Position numbers and translations under genes: made by a program. The notes beneath the pieces were generated by a model. That model did no database searches. It was not told the origin of the DNA and saw nothing but the letters and a program-made list of their open reading frames with translations. Positions 35,801 to 47,922 of a stretch of DNA of 61,814 bases are shown here, in pieces; the first letter of the stretch is position 1, and each line of letters begins with the position of its first letter. Origin of the DNA: Globomyces pollinis-pini (Eukaryota > Chytridiomycota > Chytridiomycetes > Rhizophydiales > Globomycetaceae); contig MU621090.1 in assembly GCA_025399215.1 (NCBI GenBank), forward strand, positions 209,996-271,809, written 5' to 3'.

Positions 35801-36029
35801 TATTAAAAATTTTGAAATGAGTTTCGATACTTGCTTGTGAACTTGAGAGAGAGTGATGGTGAATGGTTCTGAATTTAATGATCATTCAATACTAACCTTC
35901 TTCGATTGTATAATCAAAAATTGATCCATCTTCAGTGACAATAAACGTTTTTAATTGTATATGATCCAGACATGTTATTTTCAATGGAAACCCTTCAATT
36001 AATGGTTGTGGTTCAATAACGTTGAACAT
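32881..36029 (-). CDS. VPS39: VPS39/VAM6-type HOPS subunit (CNH-clathrin repeat protein)
   Basis: Begins MFNVIEPQPLIEGFPLKIT with an N-terminal CNH beta-propeller (LLAVGVKRGISLFNL, IIAATKLGVYLVDL). A helical clathrin-repeat region follows, then a C-terminal zinc motif: CQVCFKRLS and, after a 25-nt intron, THTYC, as in Vps39 domain 2. This protein tethers late endosomes and vacuoles with Rab7 in HOPS; the paralogous CORVET subunit Vps3/TGFBRAP1 is a less likely match. The terminal intron at 32957-32981 is essential: without it the protein would end before the last zinc ligands. About ten short introns are present and several middle boundaries were not fixed. Confidence 0.78.
32957..32981 (-). 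other. 25-nt terminal micro-intron in VPS39
   Basis: On the minus strand it starts GTACTCTATA and ends AACTTTTAG, whose TAG would be a stop if unspliced. Removal extends the protein with the Val-x-His-x-x-Cys zinc ligands expected after CxxC. Confidence 0.82.
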
Positions 36030-36263
36030 CTTGAGCTGTATCTATACTTGATTTTGAATAAGTTTAATGTGAATCTATTAAATGGATTCTGATCAAGTTT
36101 GTTCTAGTTTGTTTTGTCAAAATCAATTTTCATTCTTGTGCAAGGATCAATGAATCGCGACCATGTAAGACAAAAATTCAATATTGGGAATTTATTAATG
36201 ATCTTACAATGAAATACCAAGTAGTGTCTTTATCGGTATGGTTTAGCCTATATTGTTGGTATA

Positions 36264-37212
36264 TCAGTTCGGGTATATTATCTCGTAATGGATCTGAAAT
36301 TCAAGCTCTTTAGCACCTTTGCTTACATTGTCTATTTCATTTTTCATAATTATTACTTTGTTTCCAGATAAAAAATTGACATTCAACCAACTAGATCCAA
36401 TACATTTACCTCTCATAGCTACTTTAATATTTACATCCCCTTTTAATGGTATACCATTTCCAAATGATAGATTTATGTTTGAACCTTCGACTACAGCAAT
36501 AGGAACACCATTGTAAACTACTGCATTATGCATTTTCATCTGTATAGAAGGTTGAACAAGATTTTTCCCTTTGAAATTGGTGAAATCTAAACGTTTTAAA
36601 ATAATGACTTGCTCCTTAATATCTATCACTTGCTTGACAACTAAATCATAGTATCCAATGTAACGTAACTGTGATGGAATAGTTACCCCTTTCCCATCAA
36701 AAGTACGAGTCGATGCATAATGGTTCAAAGCGTCCGGTAAATTGGCACAGAATTTACTATGAAGTAAATATGCACATATCATCAATCCAGTTCTTCCTTT
36801 ACCAGCTTTGCAATGGACTACAATTATGTTTTTCTGATGATCGTTTATCCATTCATCCGCACTTTGACAAAATTTGGAAATAAGGTTAAAAGGAGGTGAT
36901 TGATGATCATCAAAAGGGAATCTAACAACTCTACCATCAAAGATGTCATGATTATAAGATTTTTCTGAGCATAAGTTGAATACTTTGTAATGATTTTGAT
37001 GATTTGTATTTAAAAATCTAATGACATCCGATTTGTTATTTCTATAAATGGATTCCAAGTTTGAGGAAGGGAAACCCATTGCAATAATTCGATCTGTAAT
37101 ATCTAAAATATTGGTAAGAGAACATTTCATTACAAGTTAAATCCAAATCAAATTGATCATCCACATATCTCCTTTTGTTTTTGGATACCAACTTTTTGAT
37201 TGGGTTAAACAT
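36264..37212 (-). CDS. PTEN: PTEN phosphoinositide 3-phosphatase
   Basis: Exons 37212-37134 and 37102-36264 give 918 nt, or 305 aa; the intron is 31 nt. The N-terminus KKLVSKNKRRYVDDQFDLDL matches the PTEN PIP2-binding and nuclear-signal segment. The phosphatase signature HCKAGKGRTG is intact, with both Lys typical of PTEN for binding PI(3,4,5)P3. Other PTEN blocks are NHYKVFNLCSEKSY and KGVTIPSQLRYIGYY. A C2 domain follows, but the long phosphorylated tail and PDZ ligand of animal PTEN are absent. It should dephosphorylate PIP3 at the plasma membrane and is divergent with the ABCC transporter gene (234 bp apart). Confidence 0.96.
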
Positions 37213-37446
37213 GAAAATGGTTTTGAGCCTATTTAAGGTTTTCAAACAAAGTCCACTAAAAAACAAAAGTTTTCTGGTCCACTGAAATCCTAAAGAAGTG
37301 ACTGTCCCATAAATCCAAATTCATTTCAATTGGTGTTTTATTATCCATATTCTAAACTGTCTTTCAACTGCTATTTTTCCGACAAGATCTGGGCTTTTAA
37401 AATCACTATTCTGTTTTATTTCACTTCATAGAATCTTAACTGGAAA

Positions 37447-40400
37447 ATGACAATCAATGAGACTTTTGTGATTCTAGATGATACAATTCAACCTTGTCCT
37501 AGAAGGCAAGATAGTTCTTGGTATTCACAAGGAACTTATTCTTATATAACCGAACTACTCAACAGAGGCTATAAACGAGAACTATCTATCTTAGATTATC
37601 CAGCCGTAGAAAGTAACGATGAAGCTCAGCTTCTTGCTGGGAAAATATTGGATGATTGGAACGTTGAGCTTAAAAAGGAAAATCCTAAATTACTTCATAC
37701 ATTGGTAACTGTAATATACCACTAAATTCAATAGGTCCGTATTTTTGGTTTGCATTTTGGATTGGCTGGAATCTCATATTTTCTTGAAGGTAGTGGCAGT
37801 ATGGATTAATTCAACAGGTATTGCCCAATTAATGGAAGGATACTTCCTAAGTCGATTATTACTATGGTTCCAAACACCAAATGCCCCTGTAGACGAAGTT
37901 TATTGGTATGGAGGATTTCTATCGCTGGCACTATTTATTCATGGAATATTACATCACGTACAATTTTTTGAAACGATGAGAGTTGGAATGAGACTACGTG
38001 TTGGACTTACTGCAGCAATATATCAAAAATGTTTGGAACTATCCATTTCGAATACTCAATCCACTGGGCTGATAGTGAACTTGGTATCGAATGATGTACA
38101 ACGTTTTGAAGATGCAGCACCATTTGCTCATTTCTTTTGGGCCGGACCTGTACAACTATTGACTTTATCGTATTTCATCTATAGAGAAGTAGGATGGTCA
38201 TTCCTTGCAGGCACGATAGGTGTATTGCTACTCATTCCCATCCAAGGATATTTTGCCACAGCATTTAAGCGATTAAGACAAATTACAGTCGCTTATAGGG
38301 ATGATCGAATCAAGAACATTTCAGATATGTTTGCTGGAATAATGGTGGTTAAATTATATGCCTGGGAAATCCCTTTTAAGGAGAAAATCAATCAACTTCG
38401 CAACTTGGAATTGAAGTTCATTTGGAGAGGGAATATTCTGAAATCCGTGAATGAATCTATATTCTTCGCTTCGTCAGGTAATTAGTGTTTAAAAATAATT
38501 TAAAGCAATTATCAACACATTGATATTTTCCAGCTTCCATTTTTCAGGCGGTAAATTATCACCAGCAATTGTTTTTTCTGTTATCACATATATACAGTAT
38601 ATTAAATTGTCAATGACGAATTTTTTCCCAAAGTCCATCCAGTTTTTATCAGAATGTCAAGTCTCTCTCACTAGAATCCAGGAATTTTTGTCACTGGAAA
38701 GTATTTCAACTGGGGCTCAAGAAAATGATACTTTGGATCAGGCGTTTGGTGATGAAGATTACGTGTTGGTTGGAGAAAATGCTTCTTTTGCTTGGGAATC
38801 ATCTCAGTTGGGAGCAAAAGAAGGCACTCAACCAAAAACTGTGTTGAGCAGTATGAACTTCAAGATCAGCCGAAAGTCCCTCAATATTTTATGCGGTCCA
38901 GTAGGAAGTGGTAAAACGTCATTTTTGCACTCTTTGATCGGCGATTTGTGTTTAACTTCTGGGAAAGTTCATTTTGGGACAAGAAAAATTTCATTTGCTG
39001 CTCAAACTCCATGGATTTTATCAGGAACGATTCGGGAGAACATTGTTTTTGGGGCCGAATACAAGCATGATAGATTTTTGAAAGTACTAGAATGTTGTTC
39101 ATTGGAAAGAGATATTTCTATGTTTGAGCATGGTGTAGATACAATATTAGGAGAGAGAGGAGTCACACTTAGTGGTGGACAGAGAGCCAGGGTTGCTTTG
39201 GCGAGAGCAATTTATTATGAAGCAGATGTTTACCTGCTGGATGACCCATTGTCCGCAGTAGATACAAAAGTCGGTAGAAATCTATTTGAAAATTGTATAA
39301 TGAAGTTTTTAGCTGATAAAGTAATCTAAATTATGTTTCTAATCTTTCTAGACAATTATTCTGGTAACTCATCAGTTGCAATATTTGAAAGACTGTAAAT
39401 CGATCTTTTTAATGAATAACGGAAATTTGGAGCAAGTTGGATCTTGCAAGGAAGTTTTTGAACTGTATCCTGAAATGTCCAAGTCTGTAGAAAGTGATTC
39501 TTCACAATTTGAACACGAAGAAATATCAAATGAACCAGAATTGAAACTAAGTAAGTTAAGGCACCAAACGATATATCGAAATCCAAGTGAACGAAATACT
39601 GTTTTGGTGAAAGAAGAAAGTGCAGTGGGCAATATTACCCTTCAAACGTATTGGAGATTTTTAAAGTCAGGCGGAGGTGTTTCAGGTGGTATCTTATTGG
39701 TATTTATGTTGATACTGGGGCAAGTTATAGCCGTGGCAGCTGACATTTGGCTCTCCCGCTGGTCTTCAGCTACTGACATAAATCAACGTGACTCTATATG
39801 GTTCACTGTGCTGGTGGTTTTATCGTTAAGTACTTTACTGGCAGCAGTACTGAGGGGTTTATTCTTTTTCACTGTGTGCATCAACTCAAGTTCTTCATCT
39901 TTCAGAGAAATGTTATATTCTGTAGTTAGAAGCCCAATATCATTTTTCCAATCCGTACCACATGGTAGACTAATGAAGTAAGGAATGAATTAACTCATCA
40001 TATAGTCGTTTTGCAAAGGATATTAATTTGATGGATGAAATGCTCCCTCAAACGCTTTTTGATTTTTTACAGGTAGCTTTTATGGTAGCTGCTAGTTTTG
40101 TTCTTTCGTTCGTGTATTTACCTTTCTTAATTGCAATTGTACCCTTTGTGATTATTGCATTTGTTTTTCTGCGTCGCAAGTTCCTTCAAACTTCAAGACA
40201 GGTGAAACGGATGGAATCTGTTACACGATCACCAATATATTCTAGTATACCTTCAACATTAGAAGGTCTGTCTACCATACGGGCTTTACGTGCAGAAGAC
40301 AGATTTAAAGCCAGATTTGTAGAAGATCAAAACGAAAATTCTAGAGTTTACTTTTCTTATTTATCTTGCAATCGATGGTTTGGATTTCGCTTGGATCTAC

Positions 40401-41544
40401 TTGCGTCATTCATTGTTTCTCTTGCTATTTTTTCATGCATTTTCTTGCGTAATACATTCCAATTAAGTCCTGGTATACTTGGCTTGGTGCTATCCTACTT
40501 AATTCAATTAACAGGTTTGACTTTAAAAACATTAATGTATAGGCTCTCTGCAATGGTGTGTTCGACAGAGCTGCGAAGTTGAAAATCTAATGGTATCAAC
40601 TGAGCGAGTATATGAATATACTGGATTAGACTCGGAAGCAAACGAAGAAACTGAAGCATCAGTGCCCAATGGTTGGCCATCCCAGGGGAAGGTGGAAATT
40701 AGAAATATGTCATTAACGTATCCAAATTTACAAGACCCAAGTAAACCTGGTAGTTTGGTCTTGAAAAAGTTGCTTGTTACGTTTGAGCCTGGTACGAAAA
40801 TTGGGATTGTTGGTAGAACTGGTAAATTCATTTTCCATAAATAGTAGGTGCTGGAAAATCTTCATTCTTGCAAGCTTTGTTTCGATTAGTAGAACCATCA
40901 CCGCAAGATAGTGTTTACATTGATGATATCTCGACTTCTTCACTAGGTTTAAGAACTTTAAGATCGAGTATTTCAATCATACCTCAAGATCCTTTTTGTT
41001 TCAAAGGCACTTTACGTTTTAATTTAGATCCATTTGATAAATACAGTGATAGTCAAATCTGGGACGCTTTGCGTGCCGTTGAGTTGCATGCAACAGTTGA
41101 CAAATTACCAGACAAGTTGGAAAGTGCGGTTGCAGAAAATGGATGTAAGTATTGTTATTACTAACGGTAGCCAATTGGTCTGTGGGCGAACGCCAGTTGA
41201 TATGTTTAGCAAGAGCTATCTTGAAGAATACAAAGTTGATTGTAATGGATGAGGCGACATCATCTGTGGATATGAATACAGATAAATTGATTCAGCGCGC
41301 CATTCGAGCCAAAGGGGGGTTATTTTCAAATTCTACCGTCTTGACCATTGCCCATCGGTTGAATACTGTGATTGACTATGATAAAATTTTAGTTTTAGAA
41401 GCAGGTGAAATTGTTGAATTTGGAACGCCTAAAGAGTTGATTATTAAAGATGTGAATGATCCTACAGCTTGGTTTGCCAGAATGGTTCAACAAATGGGAC
41501 CTGAAGCTCGGAATGTATTGATAAATCTTGCACTCAAACAGTAA
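37447..41544 (+). CDS. ABCC (MRP-type) ABC transporter
   Basis: Full TMD1-NBD1-TMD2-NBD2 layout without a TMD0. NBD1 has Walker A GPVGSGKT, signature [14 protein letters not shown] and Walker [16 protein letters not shown]2 reads GRTGAGKSS after a 26-nt intron, [16 protein letters not shown] after another 26-nt intron, and Walker [32 protein letters not shown], recovered by removing a 28-nt intron near 40515, is a textbook ABCC linker. Such proteins export organic anions and conjugates or act in vacuolar detoxification. The N-terminus has the ABCC motif [12 protein letters not shown]. Ten or so introns are 26-31 nt; one near 38480-38550 is longer. Confidence 0.94.
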
Positions 41545-41633
41545 CGAAATAAAACAGATATAATCGCAATATTGTGTTCAATTTATGGTAATAGTGCTCA
41601 TCGCATAGATTTAGGTGAAGCAATTTTCGATAT

Positions 41634-43684
41634 TTATAATGATATATTTAATTGCTTTTCAAACATATCCCGAGTTTGATCTAGTAAGTCTCCATAAAGC
41701 TGCAAATCTTGAGCTTTTGATGCCATTGTGGTTTGAATAGACACTATGTGTGAAATTATCAGTATATGTACATTTTAATGCGTCATTTTCATCCCGTAAC
41801 ATATCTATCGTGTCATTTAAACTCTCAATAGTAGCCGTTTCTTGGCGGGTAGGGCTTCTATCTCGCTTCAGTGCACTCTTCTCCCTTGGCAATTTTGATT
41901 CTAGATGTTTCATTTCATTTTCTAACGTTAAAAGAGCCTTATTTTCAATACTTTGTTCCAAGTTAATATTTTGCTGTTCAAGTAAACGCTCTTCTGCTTT
42001 TTCCTTGGATCGCGTCAAAGTAACAATTTCCATTCGATAAGATTCCAATAGGCAACGAATTTTGGAACTATTTTCATCATCACTATTGAATTCCTCAACT
42101 ATTTATTGTTAGCAAGCCTTGGATACCATCCACACTTCGCATTGTTTGTATTTGACTTTCGAGTTCTTTTAAACGACATTCTAGAGCATTGATTTGATTG
42201 CTTTTTTGCGAACATTGCAACTCTAGTTCTTGTATTGTGCAATTATCATTGGATGCTTTATTTTGCTTTATATGAGGTTGTTTTAATGACTGTAAAGCGC
42301 GAATTAACTGATCATCATTGTCCGCTTTCTTTAGTAGAACTCCTAGTTTGGCCTTTAAATCCTTATTGTCTGTTTCTAAGATTCTTGGGATTTAATTAAA
42401 AAGTCTTACTTTATCCTTGCCAAAAGCCCGTCGTTCTTTTGTTTTACTTCTGCGTAATCCTTTTTATGTTTCTCTACACTGATCAAAGCCATTTCCAGTT
42501 CTTTTCGTTTTACACTCTCTAATTGGTTTAAACCATTTCTGTGATTGTCAGTAACTGATGATATTTTTTGTCTATCGACTTTTGTACGTAATGATGCAAT
42601 CTTGTCTTTTAGAATTTGAATCTGCTCTGCCCGAAATTTCCAATTCGATTCGCCTTTCAAAAGCTGATCATTAAATTTAGTGGATTACTTTTTCAACAGA
42701 ATACCCTTCTCCGATTTCTTGATTTAGCACTTTTTGTAGGTTTCGAATATCAGTTTTTAAAGTTTGGTTCTGAATTCTTTCTTCTTCCAATTTTCGCGTA
42801 GACTACTGTATAAATATTGGACTTTATATACCAAAGCCAGTCTATCCTTTAAAGTCTTGATCGTGGAGGATTTTGAACACTCGTTGTTGTTAGGGGAATT
42901 GGGTTCTTTTGATTTATCAGGTTCATTTATTTGGGATTTTGATTTTGATTCTAATTCCTTTTGGGTTTAATATCAGATTATGATACTTTAATACGATTAA
43001 CAAGAACGAAATTCTTTGATTTCTCCTTTTCATATTGCACTGTCAATCTTCTTGACTAATAATATGAATTAAATCGTATAAACTCATCAACCTTTTTAGC
43101 AAGATCAAATATTCTACTGTTTTTATAATCAACACCATCGATATTGCTTGTTTCACCATTGTTCTCTATCAAATTAGAAAAGTGTGACTGGTTAAACCTA
43201 ATAACTCTTTACGAAGTGATTTGATTTCAGAATCTCTTACTCCGATCTGCTTTTTGAGCTGTTGTATTTGAAGTTTATCATTTGTGCTATCCTCATTAAA
43301 CTGTGGAACAATTGAAAGAGGATTAGCGCTAAAACTTAGTAAAATCATCCTTATTACCTCTCTAACTGCATATTTCTACTGCCATCTTCATCTTCAGAGT
43401 CAAGTAATGTTGTAGATGAACAAGGTTTCGAGAGAGATAGTACTTTAGGTGTTTCAATATTCATAGCATCAAACTCCAATCCAATAGAGTTCTGAGATAT
43501 TAAAATTATTTTTACGTACTATCATTGATTTAGATATTGAATCATCATCAGAACTATCAGATAGATTTTGGGGTAAAACTTCAAATGTTCCTTCAAATTT
43601 CTTGTTGTTGGACTTTCGAACTATCCCTGAGAGTTTCTGCAGTTTAATTCCATGTCTTGTATTGCTGGTTGAATCGATGCTCAT
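41634..43684 (-). CDS. Long coiled-coil protein of unknown function
   Basis: Starts MSIDSTSNTRHGIKLQKLSG at 43684 with an acidic Ser/Asp-rich N-terminus (NLSDSSDDDSISKS), then almost continuous heptad sequence through many short exons, for example EQIQILKDKIASLRTKVD and RLLEQQNINLEQSIENKALL. After a 31-nt intron the C-terminus reads QDLQLYGDLLDQTRDMFEK. No enzymatic motif was found. Coiled coils of this sort include centrosomal, spindle-pole and ciliary scaffold proteins; the neighbouring IQCH-like gene is compatible with a basal-body role, but that is only inference. Internal exon limits between 42060 and 43460 were not resolved. Confidence 0.65.
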
Positions 43685-43772
43685 CGTTCTGTGTCTGGTG
43701 TTTATCTGAAAATTAGGCTAATTCGTGATTATTTTAAACTATAAAAACATACGCTCTCCTAACGAATCAACT

Positions 43773-46700
43773 TTAATGTTTATTATTAAAAGAATACTTT
43801 CGTCCTTTCAATAACATGCTTTGTTTTTCTGCTTTTAGAACACTACTTCGTCGGTCACTTCTTTGACCTGTAGAAACCACTGGAGCTTGTTCCATTTTCT
43901 CTATTGCTTCCAAATACTTCTCTGGACTCATCCCTGCGAGGATTCGATTTTGGGTCGGCCTCTTTTTTATCGCCTTCTCCTTCCCATAGAGTGGGTCTAA
44001 ATGTAAAATATCTGATGGCAAATCCATATTTAGTAGTTGAATAGTTTTTGTTGAAAACTGAAGTATTGCTGTCTGAATAGCTTCCACAGATGCAGAAGTA
44101 GCAAACAGTTGGTCCAGTTTGACAACTGCATTGGACTGATCATTAAGAAATGGTATAGTAAGGGCTGCTAGCTCCTAAATATGTCAATTTCATAATCTCA
44201 AAGCTAACCTTAAAATTGTGTGGAATATTCATGCCTAAGCTAGCGGCGATGGCCCTTAAACTTTCTAATAGAAACATAATTACACTCTGTAGTGAATTTT
44301 GTATCACTAAAATTATCCTCGAAGGGAGCTCGTCTTGATTGCTAAATATAGGAGATTGAAGACCGCATCCCTAGAAATTATCAAAGTTATTATTACATCT
44401 CGCGTAAAAAATATGTTATTCTCTACACAAATACACTCGAATGTACGATTCATCATCCTACTTAAACTTTCATGGAATAATCCTGTCATGTATATGGCTA
44501 CTCTTTAACTGCTTAGAGAGCCAAATATTACCTTTCGTTATTCTGACTTGCCCTAGCAATCTTTCTTACTTTTGCCTAATATAAGTTATCCGCGAGAATA
44601 TTCTGTACCATATCAAAATGATTTACTTTTTGCGCATATTTTAGTGCATATTCTTGGTCTGGATGTTGTGTGTGTGTTAAATCTTCATTGTGATATTTAA
44701 CAACCCGCGAGGCAAATTTGGCCAATTCCATTTGAGAAAATGATCTAGAAAAGTATGGTTTTATTCCAATTAACCAATTGCAATAATTTTCCTATTTATT
44801 AATATTTCTTCTTACCATATCCATAGTTTTCCAAGAAACATACTCGATACAAAACATTCCGATATAATTATTTTCTGCCAAACTTTGTGCTAGCTGGCGA
44901 CATGTAGGTTTTATCATGTACAGTTCTGGAAATTTACTTGGAGTAATACTGCCAGAATGTTCAAATTCGCTTGTCGAGAGCTAAATGATCAGAGGATTTG
45001 AAATACTTTTGAGCTTGAGCCATATATAGTAGGTGGACAGTTTGGGTAAATTTCAATATATATTGAAGGGTAGTGGACTTCCTGAAATGGTACTGGCGGC
45101 ATGGCTTCTAGCACACCACCATTACATTCCAACTGATATAGATAATCATCCCAATTATTCCATGTATTTGTAACATAATGCATTTTGAGTTTAAGATGTG
45201 ATGTCAAATCATGTTCGAGTATCGAAGGTAAATCATCAATACCTACCATTAAAATAAACACAAAGTTAATACAAAAGTATGCGAGTCCTTGTTTTTGGGG
45301 TATATCGTGAATTTTAAATATCCAGCGTTTGATTTCACGATTCTGTTTCAATAACTTTGATATATGAGAATAGAACAGACGGTCCCGAAGGAAGTTGCAC
45401 CGCTGTACTTCAACACCGGCGGCATAAAACTCTATTCCTGGTGGTACTTCAGTACCGCATTCGATAGCGAACCGTCTCTGGTTTGAGTACCGATGAGAAA
45501 ACTCAGAAAATGCCGATTGTGAGCCGAATATTGGGATGTTTAAAGACTGAATTGTTAAGCAATAGATCTTTACACTTGATAAAATAATTTCGTCCTTTCC
45601 ATAAACAATTGGCGCAATATAGCTTGGTAAACCATCAGTATAGAATTTGATTAACGGTAACACTGCAGTAGATGCTAGCAACAGCGATGTCAAACTTGCT
45701 TTCGAAGGGAAGCAATCAGGCTTTGTAAGTTCAATTATAACTAATCTTTTTGAATTGATCAATTCTTCGTAGTTGAGATTCAAGTCTAACATTTAGGCAA
45801 AAATAGTTACTAATCAGGTAAATCAGATATCGCCTCACTTGAACAGGTAGCTCATGCGTTATAAATACAACTGAAACTTTGGTATCAAACAGAGCAACTA
45901 GCCTTGAATTTAAGTGCAATGAACTTTTACCTTCCAAATTGTTCCATTTCAACTTCACTTATGTTGTTCATATTATTTCTGATCTTATATGGAAATGACA
46001 TGGAGTTTACCATTACTATAACTCGATCTCGGTCATGGAAGTTTGACTTCCAATCCGCTCGAAACTGGTTATTGAGGTTCTCCGCAATTTCGTGTGCTTT
46101 CATTACTTTACACTATACACGTTTATAAAAATTTATATACATTCCAAGAGTTTCTTCTTTTCCTTCGTTCCAGCAACAATCGAAAGTAGTCCCGAAACTT
46201 TCCTGCAGATAACAGCATCTTTTTCCATCTTCTATATTCTACTTTACATATGTACATTCTCCACGCAGACTGAATCGCTGTTGCTGCAGTTATCATAGCG
46301 GTTTTTCCCTTGAATAGTTGCGCCTTGTTCTTGCAACACATTTCAACCTAAGGGTTAACACCATAAAATCACTTCGTCCTTGTTAATCATTGCATCAATT
46401 AGGCTCGATTCTTTCAGGAACAATAGATCGACGGGATTCTCCAATATGGAGTAGATCTTTTCAAAGCTGCATTCGGCCCACGTCACTGAAGGTTTAAACA
46501 TTCAATATTACAGTTGTATTTTCTGGAAAATTGTTCTAACTTTCCGAGAAAATATTTTATCAATGTGGATTCAAATTTCATGTTCGCGAATTCCTGAAAC
46601 AGGTAGAATGAGTCTGCAGGTTTTGCTATTTCTCCGTTAATTATGTTGAAGCTGCGACTTCTTGACTTTTGCACACTAAGATCAATTTGATGATTTTCTC

Positions 46701-47838
46701 CATTGCTAACAGATGGACACGGGGTGATTGAGTTGTTTTTGATCATATCTATTGATTCCCTTTCTGCAATTGGTACAAAAAATCGCTCTTGTTGCTGAAA
46801 GTATGACTTTTGGATTGTTTCAGATAGTAATCTTCGGATTGCGGCCTTGTGATTGACAATAATTAGCTCGTCAGTATTATTGATAGAAGAAACAGGAGGT
46901 AACTACCACATAAATCAGAAATAATGACATTACTTTTAAGCTATTAATTGCATTATTTCTGGCTGACGCTATTCGATCGTAAGCTGTCGTTGCCCTTGAA
47001 TTAAACTTTATAGATGAAGAATTCGGTCGTGACACTACTGAATGTGTTCTTTCGATTTCCAATTGTCGATGAAGTAATTTCTGAATAGTATTCGCTGAAT
47101 TCGGTCTTAGAGTTGATTCTGCAATTTGATCTTCGGAACCATCACGAATATCATACAAAACATCAGACACTCTTGTGGGTGGCCTTGAAGGTTCACGTTT
47201 AGTTGAGTTGCTAAGTGCAGTTCCGGGTCTCGATAAACCCGACACACTGCCTTCCACAACAAAATCGTATGATGGTAATTGTTTCTCCGATTTCACTGGT
47301 GCCATACGTACTATCTTTTTAGTTCCAGTATTTGGACGCGAGTGAGATTTTTTCAAAGCGGTTCTAGGTCTATTATTATCAGCCTTGGATTTCAGGACAT
47401 GAAGGTTGGCAATTCTGGCAATTACGAAATCCGTCTCATTTCTATCATCTCCATTGTCGCTTTGGTTTGCAGATGATTCATTCTGGTCTTCCTCAAATGT
47501 AATTGGAATATAATCCAGTGTTTTTAACTTCCGTTTACTCAGTTTGAAATCCGTTAATCCTTCAAAATCATACTTAACAGTTGCATTTAAGTCTACCACT
47601 CCACTTTCTAAACAAATAATTCAACCAATAAAATGTTACCAATCTCCAAAATTCTTGACAAGGATGTGGATTTTCCTGATAGGTGTATTTGATGCTATGC
47701 ATTAGTTACTTTCCATACTGAGTTTGACTCGGAGCTTTTATTGAAATGTGAATGAAGAGTTGGTAGCTCTTTCCTTTGATGCTGATTACGATTTACAGGG
47801 GTCCAAGGTCTCAACTCTTCGTTTGATATAGTTGACAT
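43773..47838 (-). CDS. IQCH: IQCH-like protein with IQ motif and ATP-grasp-like region
   Basis: The first ATG at 47838 gives MSTISNEELRPWTPVNRNQ; introns of 24 nt and 32 nt then join to ESGVVDLNATVKYDFEGL. A disordered region follows, then an IQ motif (TAIQSAWRMYICKVEYRRW, about 46280-46220). A large C-terminal part resembles IQCH: LNSRLVALFDTKVSVVFITH, PSYIAPIVYGKDEIILSS, TEVPPGIEFYAAG, REIKRWIFKIHD, IGMFCIEYVSW. IQCH is a calmodulin-binding protein of sperm and ciliated organisms with an ATP-grasp-like fold. Its presence suggests a flagellated stage. The C-terminal tail is basic. Exon limits between 44100 and 46900 are approximate. Confidence 0.66.
47695..47718 (-). other. 24-nt micro-intron in the IQCH-like gene
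   Basis: On the minus strand it starts GTATGGAAAG and contains TAACTAATGCATAG at its end. Only this choice makes the next intron and exon 3 continue in frame, avoiding a stop. Confidence 0.8.
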
Positions 47839-47922
47839 ATTAATAAGGTGAACGCGAGAAAAAGCTTGTTTTTGACGAAATACTACTTAACAATTTTAAA
47901 AAATGATATTATTGAAACAATA

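Noticed and set aside
40559..40575. A 13-nt intron in the ABCC gene
   Set aside because: The frame change near 40560 is explained better by a 28-nt intron slightly upstream, which restores the canonical [19 protein letters not shown].
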